DNA of 30,865 bases, taken from assembly GCA_934476515.1 (NCBI GenBank), contig CAKSNZ010000026.1, positions 1 through 30,865 of the forward strand, given 5' to 3'. This DNA is from an uncultured Ruminococcus sp. (lineage in GTDB: Bacteria; Bacillota; Clostridia; Oscillospirales; Acutalibacteraceae). The notes under the pieces were generated by a model. It was given only the letters and a program-made list of their open reading frames with translations, was not told where the DNA came from and ran no database searches. Below, in pieces: positions 23,640-30,865 of the stretch. How positions within the stretch are numbered: the stretch's first letter is position 1; every line of letters begins with the position of its first letter. Both the position numbers and the translations under genes were made by a program.

Positions 23640-24086
23640 TTATGCTTCTGTTACCTGTACTTTAATATTTGCAACAATACCGTTATATAGCTTTACTGTA
23701 GCATTGTATGTACCAAAAGCCTTAATATCTGTATCAAGAGTAACCTTTCTCTTATCTACAGAAATTGCATACTGTTTCTTAATTTCCTGAGCAATTTCCT
23801 TTGATGTAACAGAACCGAATAGTCTGCCATTAGAACCGGCTTTTGCAGTCATTTTGAAGACCTGACCCTCTAGTTTGTTCTTACTTGCAGTTGCCTGTTT
23901 AATCTGAGTATCAATCTTAAACTGCTTACTGCTTTCAGCATTCTTTAGTTCATTCATAGCCTTGTTATCAGCTTCGGCAGCTAGATTTCTTGGGAAAAGA
24001 AAATTACGAGCATAACCGTCAGATGTTTCTACTAGCTCACCTTTTTTACCTAAATTTCTAACATCTTGTTTTAAAACTACTTTCAT
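23640..24086 (-). CDS. rplI: Ribosomal protein bL9
   Basis: A 148-residue L9 with the two-domain layout: an N-terminal RNA-binding domain MKVVLKQDVRNLGKKGELVE with DGYARNFLFPRNLA, a long connecting helix, and a C-terminal domain with SNGRLFGSVTSKEIA. Full length. The ATG overlaps the gdpP stop in an ATGA, so it is translationally coupled to gdpP, as in Bacillus yybT-rplI. Confidence 0.97.
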   Translation of the reverse strand: MKVVLKQDVRNLGKKGELVETSDGYARNFLFPRNLAAEADNKAMNELKNAESSKQFKIDTQIKQATASKNKLEGQVFKMTAKAGSNGRLFGSVTSKEIAQEIKKQYAISVDKRKVTLDTDIKAFGTYNATVKLYNGIVANIKVQVTEA

Positions 24087-26041
24087 TTTAAAATTCCTTT
24101 CTTCCTAAGTTCTTTGATTTTTGCAATTAACATATTTTCTGCTATTTCTTGATTTTCAACCTCTAGCTGACAAGCTGCCATTGTTAAATGACCTCCACCA
24201 CCCAGAGCCTCCATAACTACCTGCACGTTCATTTTGCCATAACTTCGTGCAGAGATACCTATGGTTTTATTGTCTATTCTAAATATTACAAATGATGAAT
24301 TTACACCCTCAAAGCTAAGTAGTTCATCTGCTGCTTGAGCAGCAACCACTCTAACATTTTGTACACCATCATTTGCGTGAGAAATTGCAATAGTATCAAT
24401 AACTTTTGCATTACAAACAATCTCAGACTTTGTTCTGTAGGCCTCAATATCACCTGAGAAAAGTCGCTTAACATTAACAGTATTAGCACCTTTCTGCTTT
24501 AGATAAGCTGCTGCCTCAAAGGTTCTTACACCTGTTTTAATAACAAAGTTCTTTGTATCAAGCATAATACCGGAAAGTAATGCACCGGCCTCAAATCCAC
24601 TTAAATAATCATCACCTATATATGAAATAATTTCAGAAACCATTTCACAAGCTGAAGACGCAAGTGGTTCATGGAAAAAGATAAGTGCGTTATTGATAAA
24701 GTTGACCATTTTTCTATGGTGGTCAATTACAATAACCTTTTTACACTTTTTATAAATTTCTTTACTTTCAATAAATGTACTGATGTGAGTATCTAAGATA
24801 ATTAACAAAGTACCGTTATTTATTTTCTTAAGTCCCTCATCAGGTGTAATGAAAGCATTTTCAAGTCCATTTTCTTTTGCTGAGTCAATAAGTTGCCTTG
24901 CATTACTTGTTCTTTCGTTACAAACTATATAAGCCGTTTTGTTAAGTGACTTTGTGATTGTGCTATACATACCGATTGATGCACCTACACAGTCAAGGTC
25001 ACTGTAGTTATGTCCCATTAAGATTACATTGTCAGCTTTTAGGATAGTGTTCTTAATATTACCGGCAAAGGTTCTTGTACGAACTTTACTACGCTTTTCA
25101 ACACCGGCAGAAACACCACCATAAAACTCATATTCATCATTAATAGAAACTGCTACCTGGTCGCCACCTCTGCCAAGTGCCATTTCAAGAGCTTTCTTAG
25201 CAGCCATATCACTTTCTCTGATACTGTCTTTACCTCTACCTATACCGATAGAAACAGTAGCACTTTTACCTTCAAGTTTAATATCTCTAATTGTATCAAG
25301 GATTTTAAACTTACCCTCAGTAATTTCTTTAATAGCTGACTCTTCAAAGATTAGCATATATCTTGTTGGTGAAATTTTGGTGTACATAGCGTTGTTCTCA
25401 CTTGCCCACTTCTGAACAGTTCGTTCAACTGCCAAAAGAATTTCACCCTCAGTTTCACCATCTGAGTCAGTATCAAAGTCATCTGCATTATCAAATAGCA
25501 CAAATGCTACTGAGGCTTTTTTGTTGTAAAAATCATTTTCAATATTTCTATAATATGTATCGTCAATATAGTAAAGTACAGTAGTTTCCTTAGATAAATT
25601 ACCAAACACTCTGTAATATTTATCATTAATATGAAGTTTAATGGGCTTTTTAGAAATAAAGTCCCTTAATTTTCTTGTACCGATATATGTATCTATCTTA
25701 TAGCCTATTGGGTCTTTACCCTTTGACAATACATTTGTAAAACTCCTGTTAGTCCAGATAATATCATTATGAGGACCAACAATCACTATAGGAAAATCAA
25801 AATTTTCCAAATATACTTTATCTACATCAGCAGTTCTTTCAACTGCACCCTTTATCAGTCCTCTAACATATTTTCTGAATTTTAAATTCATTATGAGGAC
25901 AAAGGCTAAACTAGCCAAGGAAACAACAAATTCAACTATAAATAGATAAACATTATATCTAATTGAGATAAAAGACATTAAGCACATTAACACTGCAAAA
26001 ATCAAGAACATAGGTGTTAATGACCATTTCTTTCTGTTCAA
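24083..26041 (-). CDS. gdpP: Cyclic-di-AMP phosphodiesterase GdpP
   Basis: A 652-residue membrane protein that hydrolyses c-di-AMP. Domains in order: two transmembrane helices (about 8-52), a PAS-like domain (about 75-160), a degenerate GGDEF domain (about 175-310) ending GRGGDQVAVSI, and the DHH/DHHA1 phosphoesterase with GHNYSDLD (343-350), LDTH (417-420), DHH (440-442) and GGGGH near the C-terminus. The PDMD of most homologues is SDLD here, keeping both metal-binding aspartates. The start is TTG with AAGGAGG well placed at 26051-26057. It lies 49 bases after rnj and may be co-transcribed with it. c-di-AMP controls potassium and osmolyte transport and wall homeostasis in Firmicutes. Confidence 0.93.
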   Translation of the reverse strand: MNRKKWSLTPMFLIFAVLMCLMSFISIRYNVYLFIVEFVVSLASLAFVLIMNLKFRKYVRGLIKGAVERTADVDKVYLENFDFPIVIVGPHNDIIWTNRSFTNVLSKGKDPIGYKIDTYIGTRKLRDFISKKPIKLHINDKYYRVFGNLSKETTVLYYIDDTYYRNIENDFYNKKASVAFVLFDNADDFDTDSDGETEGEILLAVERTVQKWASENNAMYTKISPTRYMLIFEESAIKEITEGKFKILDTIRDIKLEGKSATVSIGIGRGKDSIRESDMAAKKALEMALGRGGDQVAVSINDEYEFYGGVSAGVEKRSKVRTRTFAGNIKNTILKADNVILMGHNYSDLDCVGASIGMYSTITKSLNKTAYIVCNERTSNARQLIDSAKENGLENAFITPDEGLKKINNGTLLIILDTHISTFIESKEIYKKCKKVIVIDHHRKMVNFINNALIFFHEPLASSACEMVSEIISYIGDDYLSGFEAGALLSGIMLDTKNFVIKTGVRTFEAAAYLKQKGANTVNVKRLFSGDIEAYRTKSEIVCNAKVIDTIAISHANDGVQNVRVVAAQAADELLSFEGVNSSFVIFRIDNKTIGISARSYGKMNVQVVMEALGGGGHLTMAACQLEVENQEIAENMLIAKIKELRKKGILK

Positions 26042-26090
26042 TTTACTGCCTCCTTTCGGCTAAAAATTCAATCAAAAATTTTAATATAAA

Positions 26091-27965
26091 TTATACTTCC
26101 ATTAAGATTGGTAAAATCATAGGGCTTCGGCCTGTTTTGTTAAAGATAACCTTTGAAACATCATCTTTAATTCTATTCTTAATAACGCCCCATTCGTGAA
26201 TGTTATTGTCACAACAATCATCAAGTACATATAAAGCAGTTGACTTAATATCTTTCATTAGGTCTTCACTTTCTCTTACATATACAAAACCTCTTGAAAC
26301 AATATCAGGACCGGAAATAACATGACCGTCATATACATCAAGGGATGCAACAATAATAATCAAACCATCCTGAGCAAGGTGCTTTCTGTCTCTTAATACG
26401 ATACTACCAACATCACCAACACCAAAGCCATCAACAAATACCTTACCTGCCGGTACTTTTGGTAGTTCTTTCATAAAGTTTTCGTTAAGTTCAAGCTGAG
26501 TACCAATGTCAGCTATAAAGGTATTCTTCTTGTCAATACCAAGAGAAACTGCAATATCCTGACTTTTTCTTAAATGCTTTTGTTCACCATGTACCGGAAT
26601 GTAGTACTTTGGCTTTACAAGACTTGTAATAATCTTATGTTCTTCAGCACAAGCATGACCTGAAACATGAACTTCATACATTGACTCATAAACAACTCTA
26701 CAACCTTTTTTGAGAAGTTCATCAACAACATTACCCACTGACTTTTCATTACCGGGAATTGGGTTAGCTGAAATAATAATAAAGTCACCTGTACCAACAG
26801 TAATCTTTCTGTGGTCAGAGAATGCCATTCTTGTTAGAGCTGACATTGGTTCACCCTGTGAACCTGTTGTTACAAGAACAATCTCTTGTGGTGTATATTG
26901 TGGAATTTGGTCAATATCTATAATAATATTTTCCGGAATATCAATATAGCCAAGTTCATTAGCTACTTTCATATAGTTAATCATTGACCTACCGGAAAAA
27001 GCAACTTTCCTGCCAAATTTCTTAGCACAATTAATAATCTGCTGTACTCTGTTAACATTACTTGCAAATGTTGCAATAATGATTCTTTCTTTTTCTGCCT
27101 TTTGGAAAAGGTTTTTAAAGCTATCATAAACAGTATGTTCTGTTGGTGTATAGCCCTCTCTTGATGCATTTGTTGAGTCTGACATTAAAGCCAAGACACC
27201 CTCACCACCAAGTCTTGCAAATCTGTTAAGGTCAATCATACCACCTGAAATTGGTGTACAGTCAATCTTAAAGTCACCTGTATGAACAATAGTACCTGCA
27301 GGTGTATGAAGAGCAATTGCTACTGCGTCAGGGATTGAGTGGTTAACATGGATAAACTCAGCAGTCATCTTACCTAGTTTAACTTTATCACCGGCTTGAA
27401 CTGTAATAAGTTCTGTGCTTTGTAATAGAGAATGTTCCTTAAGTTTATTCTCTACAAGGCCTAAAGTTAAAGGTGTACCGTAGATTGGTGCTGACATTTC
27501 TGTCAGTAGATATGGTAAACCACCGATATGGTCCTCATGACCATGAGTCAGTAAAATAGCCTTTACCCTATCTTTGTTCTGAATTAGATAAGTAAAGTCA
27601 GGTATTACAAGGTCAACACCTAACATTTCACCATCAGGGAAAGCCATACCACAATCAAGTACAATAATTTCATCTTCACATTCAAACAGTGTAATATTCT
27701 TACCGATTTCGTTAAGACCACCTAGGAATGAAATCTTAATTGATGGCTTTGTCTTTTGAATAGGCTTGTTATACTTTTTGCCGTTAACATTAATTCGGTT
27801 ACTGTTTCTTTTACTATTACTGTTAAAGTACTTCTTACCGTTACCCCTGTTGTTTCTGCTACTGTTCTTGCCATTGTTGTTACGATTCTTATACTGATTT
27901 TTGTTATGGTAATTGTTTCTTCTGTTATTACCATTATTTCTCTTGGCATTATTTTCTGAATTCAC
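26091..27965 (-). CDS. rnj: Ribonuclease J
   Basis: A 624-residue RNase J, an endo- and 5'-exonuclease of mRNA decay and rRNA maturation. From about residue 75 (KISFLGGLNEIGKN) it is a standard metallo-beta-lactamase/beta-CASP enzyme with HGHEDH (141-146), HTGDFK, SDSTN and a HVSGHA motif. The first 74 residues are an Asn/Arg/Lys-rich tail of very low complexity and would be disordered and basic, perhaps binding RNA or the degradosome. The start is GTG with GGAGG seven bases upstream. Promoter at 28141-28169, giving an untranslated leader of about 170 bases. Only one RNase J is in the window, so J1 or J2 cannot be assigned. Confidence 0.93.
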   Translation of the reverse strand: MNSENNAKRNNGNNRRNNYHNKNQYKNRNNNGKNSSRNNRGNGKKYFNSNSKRNSNRINVNGKKYNKPIQKTKPSIKISFLGGLNEIGKNITLFECEDEIIVLDCGMAFPDGEMLGVDLVIPDFTYLIQNKDRVKAILLTHGHEDHIGGLPYLLTEMSAPIYGTPLTLGLVENKLKEHSLLQSTELITVQAGDKVKLGKMTAEFIHVNHSIPDAVAIALHTPAGTIVHTGDFKIDCTPISGGMIDLNRFARLGGEGVLALMSDSTNASREGYTPTEHTVYDSFKNLFQKAEKERIIIATFASNVNRVQQIINCAKKFGRKVAFSGRSMINYMKVANELGYIDIPENIIIDIDQIPQYTPQEIVLVTTGSQGEPMSALTRMAFSDHRKITVGTGDFIIISANPIPGNEKSVGNVVDELLKKGCRVVYESMYEVHVSGHACAEEHKIITSLVKPKYYIPVHGEQKHLRKSQDIAVSLGIDKKNTFIADIGTQLELNENFMKELPKVPAGKVFVDGFGVGDVGSIVLRDRKHLAQDGLIIIVASLDVYDGHVISGPDIVSRGFVYVRESEDLMKDIKSTALYVLDDCCDNNIHEWGVIKNRIKDDVSKVIFNKTGRSPMILPILMEV

Positions 27966-28140
27966 TTACTGTCCTCCGTTTTTCTTTATAATCTTTATAT
28001 TAAAAAATATATGTATTAATGTGATGACACTCTAATAATTCCGTACAGATGTATCAATTCACTATCAACCTAAATTTAAAAATACCGATGAGTTAGTATT
28101 AAGTAACTAATGATACTACTCCACAATATAGTTATATTAT

Positions 28141-28169
28141 ATAATACTATTATTTATATTTAAAGTCAA
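28141..28169 (-). promoter_or_regulatory. Promoter of rnj
   Basis: On the minus strand TTGACT (28164-28169), a 17-base spacer and TATTAT (28141-28146). It is the best match in the region and implies a leader of about 170 bases. Confidence 0.6.
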
Positions 28170-28249
28170 GACCACTACACCCTGACAAAACTATTTTACC
28201 AAGTAATGGATAAAAGTAGTATTGGCTTAATTTCTATAAATATAAGTTG

Positions 28250-28278
28250 TTGATATTTTTTATTTAATATGATACCAT
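28250..28278 (+). promoter_or_regulatory. Possible promoter of rnhA
   Basis: TTGATA (28250-28255), a 17-base spacer and TACCAT (28273-28278) preceded by TGA, an extended -10 arrangement that may offset the weak hexamer. Confidence 0.45.
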
Positions 28279-28302
28279 ACAAAATATAGAAAAGAGGTAG
28301 CT

Positions 28303-28740
28303 ATGAAGAAAGTAGAAATTTTTACAGACGGTGCTTGTTCCGGTAATCCCGGTCCCGGTGGATATGGAGCAATACTAAGGTACAACGGTCACGAAAAAGA
28401 AATAAGTGGTGGTGAAAAAGAAACCACAAACAACAGAATGGAACTACTTGCAGTTATTGAGTCACTAAAGTTACTAAAAGAACCTTGTGAGGTTATGCTT
28501 TATTCCGACTCACAATATGTTTGCAATGCCTTTAACCTTGGTTGGATAAAGAAGTGGCATACAAATAACTGGATGAGAAACAAGAAAGAATCAGTTAAAA
28601 ACCCTGACCTATGGAAAGAACTATATGCACTTTGTGAAAAGCACAAGGTAACATACAATTGGGTTAAAGGTCATGCCGGTCATCCTGAAAATGAAAGATG
28701 TGACACTTTAGCAGTTAATTTTTATCAGCAATACTTATAA
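28303..28740 (+). CDS. rnhA: Ribonuclease HI
   Basis: A 145-residue type I RNase H that cuts the RNA strand of RNA-DNA hybrids. The DEDD catalytic residues are D9 ([14 protein letters not shown]), E47 (NNRMELLA), D69 (LYSDSQYV) and D134 (NERCDTLA), with H124 in VKGHAGH. There is no extra hybrid-binding domain; the length matches the Escherichia coli type. GAGG precedes the ATG. It stands alone, divergent from rnj and convergent with nrdR. Confidence 0.96.
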   Translation: MKKVEIFTDGACSGNPGPGGYGAILRYNGHEKEISGGEKETTNNRMELLAVIESLKLLKEPCEVMLYSDSQYVCNAFNLGWIKKWHTNNWMRNKKESVKNPDLWKELYALCEKHKVTYNWVKGHAGHPENERCDTLAVNFYQQYL

Positions 28741-28760
28741 TTAAAATTTTATTATTACAG

Positions 28761-28798
28761 AGAAAAAGAGGTTATCTAAAAAACAGATAACCTCTTTC
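28761..28798. terminator. Bidirectional terminator between rnhA and nrdR
   Basis: A 13-bp perfect stem, AAAGAGGTTATCT/AGATAACCTCTTT (28765-28777, 28785-28797), with a 7-base loop. The T run is good on the minus strand (TTTTTCT, for nrdR) and short on the plus strand. Confidence 0.88.
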
Positions 28799-28822
28799 TA
28801 TATACCTAAAAATCCTAAAATA

Positions 28823-29278
28823 TTATTTTTCTTTTAGTAGCTTAGTTAGCTCTTCCATAAATGTGTTTATATCCTTAAAAGAACGATAAACCGAGGCAAA
28901 ACGAACATAAGCAACTTCATCAACAGATTTTAACTTTTCCATTGTTAACTCACCGATAGACTGAGAAGTTACTTCCCTATCAAGTGAACTTTGAAGTGTA
29001 CTTTCGATAGAATCAACAATTTGGTCAACTTGTTCAAGAGAAACAGGTCGCTTTTCACAAGCTCTAAGAATACCTGCAGTTAGCTTATTTCTGTCAAAAA
29101 CTTCTCTTGACTTGTCACGCTTTACAACAATAATCGGTACACTTTCGATTACTTCATGTGTTGTAAATCTCTTCTTACAATTTAAACATTCTCTACGACG
29201 ACGAATTCTCTCACCATCATCAGCAGGTCGAGAATCAATAACTTTACTTTCTTCGTAACCACAGTAAGGACACTTCAT
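28823..29278 (-). CDS. nrdR: Transcriptional repressor NrdR
   Basis: A 151-residue NrdR, the ATP/dATP-sensing repressor of ribonucleotide reductase genes. The N-terminal zinc ribbon has C3-P-Y-C6 and C31-LN-C34; the ATP-cone follows from about residue 46 ([30 protein letters not shown]). Normal length. GGAG precedes the ATG. No nrd reductase gene is in the window. Its promoter carries an NrdR-box-like sequence in the spacer, so it may control itself. Confidence 0.96.
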   Translation of the reverse strand: MKCPYCGYEESKVIDSRPADDGERIRRRRECLNCKKRFTTHEVIESVPIIVVKRDKSREVFDRNKLTAGILRACEKRPVSLEQVDQIVDSIESTLQSSLDREVTSQSIGELTMEKLKSVDEVAYVRFASVYRSFKDINTFMEELTKLLKEK

Positions 29279-29329
29279 ATTACCACTCCAAAATATAACT
29301 AAACTATGTGTTTATAATTCTATAATAAA

Positions 29330-29357
29330 ATTATACCACAATATATAGTAGAAACAA
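29330..29357 (-). promoter_or_regulatory. Promoter of nrdR with embedded NrdR box
   Basis: On the minus strand TTGTTT (29352-29357), a 16-base spacer and TATAAT (29330-29335) with an extended TGG in front of the -10. The spacer (29336-29351) is, on the plus strand, CCACAATATATAGTAG, whose central CAATATATAG fits the NrdR-box core CwAtATaTwG at all ten positions. Confidence 0.68.
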
Positions 29358-29516
29358 GTTAAAGTTTCATTACAAATAGGTTACAATATATCACTTTTTC
29401 TCAGTATTTATCTATATTATTCAATATACACAAGGTAATTTTCTGTTGTGTCTAATATTAATCAACTTTTTGTAGAAATTTGTCGAATAAAATACATCTG
29501 TATTAACAAATGGTTA

Positions 29517-29544
29517 TTGAATTATTATTAAAGAATAATATAAT
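29517..29544 (+). promoter_or_regulatory. Promoter of the PF06541-type membrane protein gene
   Basis: TTGAAT (29517-29522), a 16-base spacer and a perfect TATAAT (29539-29544), about 27 bases before the start codon. Confidence 0.6.
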
Positions 29545-29570
29545 GTATATAAAAAGAATGGTGATGAGAT

Positions 29571-30359
29571 ATGGATTTTCACATTAGTGTATATACCATA
29601 GAAAATATATTCCTATGGTTAATAATTTACAGTGTTATTGGGTGGATATATGAAAGTACATTATGCTCAATAACAGAAAGAAGATTTGTCAACAGAGGTT
29701 TCCTCAACGGCCCTTACTGCCCTATTTATGGTTTTGGTGCAATACTTGATATTTTATTATTAGGTTGGGTTAAGAACCCTATACTGCTATTTGTATTAAG
29801 TGCAATTCTAACTTGCACCCTTGAATATATAACATCATACCTTATGGAAAAGCTATTCCATGCAAGATGGTGGGATTATTCAAACAGAAAGTTCAACATT
29901 AACGGCAGAGTATGTTTAATCGGTGCAGTGGTATTTGGCACATTGTCACTAATACTGATAAAGTTAGTTCATCCACTTGTACTAAAAATGATTGGTATGA
30001 TGAGCGACACTTTATTCCACACAATTGTTATTGCACTTGCAGTTATTTTCATTACAGATAATGTTGTAGCTATTGCAGGTTTCTGTCACTTTGATAAGAA
30101 AATCAAGAAATTTGCTGATGAATTAAAACTTCAAACAGAAAAGCTTTCTGAAAATATTAAGGCTAAAACAGAAAATATCAAAAGCAAAACCAACATTCAA
30201 GTTCCAAGTGTATTTTCCGATATTCAAGAAAATTTAGCTAAGAAATTTAACTTCCAAGAAAAAAGAATGTTGAAAGCCTTCCCTAAATTTAAATCAATTA
30301 ATTATAACGAAGTTCTAGAGGACCTAAAAGAAAAACTAAAAATTAAAAGGAGAAAATAA
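29571..30359 (+). CDS. PF06541-type (CmpB/putative ABC permease) membrane protein
   Basis: A 262-residue integral membrane protein. Residues 1-175 have about five hydrophobic segments and the family signatures FLWLIIYSVIGWIYES, RGFLNGPYCPIYGFGA, LEYITSYLMEKLFHARWWDYS and NINGRVCLIGA. PF06541 proteins are often labelled putative ABC transporter permease, but no ATPase partner is here and the function is not established. The C-terminal tail from about 178 is cytoplasmic-looking, lysine-rich and helical, with the repeat ENIKAKT/ENIKSKT near 205-220, a likely coiled coil or amphipathic helix. GGTGATGAG precedes the ATG. Single gene, own promoter; no clear terminator before the repeat at 30536. 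Confidence 0.8.
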   Translation: MDFHISVYTIENIFLWLIIYSVIGWIYESTLCSITERRFVNRGFLNGPYCPIYGFGAILDILLLGWVKNPILLFVLSAILTCTLEYITSYLMEKLFHARWWDYSNRKFNINGRVCLIGAVVFGTLSLILIKLVHPLVLKMIGMMSDTLFHTIVIALAVIFITDNVVAIAGFCHFDKKIKKFADELKLQTEKLSENIKAKTENIKSKTNIQVPSVFSDIQENLAKKFNFQEKRMLKAFPKFKSINYNEVLEDLKEKLKIKRRK

Positions 30360-30535
30360 TTTAATTTTGTTTTTTTAAGTTTGTCTTTTCTTGTCCTTTA
30401 GATTGAAATATCTTTGATAAATTAGGGTTTGTCTTTTTAATTTTGATTGTGTGTTAAGGTAAATTCCTTTTAAATACAATCGGCAATAAAGAAAAATTCA
30501 AAGTGAGAATACGAACTTAAAACCATATTAAACTA

Positions 30536-30784
30536 TGACTCACAGTTGTAGGGGACATCATTGATGTCCCGTTATAAACTATCCTATTTATCGGTATTAC
30601 CCACTGTGTAGTAAGTTATAATTTATAATCTGCAAATAGGACAAAAAGCCCATAGGTATCACACTTTTTGACGGGCGAACAATTAAGTGAACATCAAAGA
30701 AAACGAGCCATAGGCGAAGTTTGATTTGCTAATGTGAACTTATGCAAAAGTTTTTTGTAGTGAAGCCCCTACAACTGTAAGCCA
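30536..30784 (+). repeat. Family-2 repeat, copy D (complete, long form)
   Basis: A 249-base element with 19-base terminal inverted repeats: TGACTCACAGTTGTAGGGG (30536-30554) and CCCCTACAACTGTAAGCCA (30766-30784) match at 17 of 19 positions. Just inside the left end is GGGACATC-ATT-GATGTCCC (30552-30570). The body at 30622-30680 matches copy B, and 30673-30750 matches copy C, so this copy joins the two. In place of the right-hand palindrome seen in copy B it carries the 78-base block. No coding capacity. Confidence 0.85.
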
Positions 30785-30841
30785 AAATTTTGTTGTAATT
30801 TTGTCCTATGTAGTTACCTTAAATTTGTACATATTCGCCAG

Positions 30842-30865
30842 TCTCCCTTGTGTAAAGGGATAAGT
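30842..30865 (+). repeat. Truncated family-1-like repeat, copy F
   Basis: TCCCTT-GTGTA-AAGGGA (30844-30860) followed by TAAGT resembles hairpin 1 plus the joint of family 1 (TCCCTC-GCT-GAGGGA-AGTG in copy B). The window ends before hairpin 2, so membership is tentative. Confidence 0.45.

Larger units (their letters stand above)
27966..28302. other. Divergent intergenic region between rnj and rnhA
   Basis: This stretch contains the rnj promoter (28141-28169) with its long leader, and the rnhA promoter (28250-28278). The leader has a short TTAGT/ACTAA hairpin on the minus strand near 28095-28112, but I recognise no riboswitch, T-box or terminator-like stem in it. Confidence 0.6.
30360..30865. 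other. Right-edge intergenic region with repeats
   Basis: AT-rich sequence to about 30530, including AAATTAGGGTTTGT, a 14-mer also present at about 14813, then the long-form family-2 repeat (30536-30784) and, at the window edge, the beginning of a family-1-like hairpin (30842-30865). No gene seen. Confidence 0.7.

Noticed and set aside
27966..28134. Riboswitch or T-box in the rnj leader
   Set aside because: No long stem, no terminator-antiterminator pair and no known conserved box could be made out; only short A/T-rich pairings.
29381..29396. Second NrdR box (CAATATATCA)
   Set aside because: The last two core positions do not fit, and the centre-to-centre distance of 45 bases to the good box is not one of the usual helical spacings.

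Overview
The window looks like chromosomal DNA from a low-GC, probably spore-forming member of the Clostridia, most likely of the Ruminococcaceae/Oscillospirales type. This is inferred from the AT-rich base composition, strong AGGAGG-type ribosome binding sites, TTGACA/TATAAT promoters, a GerW-type sporulation protein, FtsH, RNase J, a c-di-AMP phosphodiesterase and a zinc-type L28. Species cannot be fixed from sequence alone. I find 25 protein-coding genes, nearly all recognisable housekeeping genes, and no tRNA, CRISPR array, transposase or phage gene.

Layout. At the left edge a very strong minus-strand promoter with an rRNA-type leader points out of the window, so a 16S gene probably lies just beyond base 1. 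Next come ackA (minus) and a TmcAL-like gene (plus), which share a short divergent promoter region. feoB (minus) follows, then a three-gene biotin-dependent cassette (12S-like carboxyltransferase, biotin carrier, 5S/OadA-like subunit; minus) that resembles a transcarboxylase because no membrane decarboxylase subunit is present. A seven-gene minus-strand operon runs from a site-2 protease at 14066 through scpA, scpB, a DUF2953 gene, gerW and a D,D-carboxypeptidase to rluB. rpmB stands alone on the plus strand. The right half is a long minus-strand series: rnj (RNase J), gdpP, rplI, dnaB, tilS, hpt, ftsH, uvrA. It joins the two Firmicute neighbourhoods gdpP-rplI-dnaB and tilS-hpt-ftsH. rnhA (plus) and nrdR (minus) converge on one terminator, and a PF06541-type membrane protein closes the window.

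The genes are ordinary; the unexplained material is between them. Two families of structured non-coding repeats occupy the intergenic spaces at 518-597, 8735-8962, 14890-15194, 15247-15415 and 30536-30865. In family 1 (three consecutive hairpins) and family 2 (a body bounded by inverted repeats carrying a 24-nt palindrome of fixed geometry), stem sequences differ between copies while pairing is kept. This is the pattern of selection or recurrent spread acting on structure rather than sequence. They are my best candidates for an undescribed element. Other points of interest are an NrdR box filling exactly the -35/-10 spacer of nrdR's own promoter, face-to-face overlapping promoters for ackA and the TmcAL gene, a hairpin masking the dacF ribosome binding site, and the compact carboxyltransferase of the biotin cassette.
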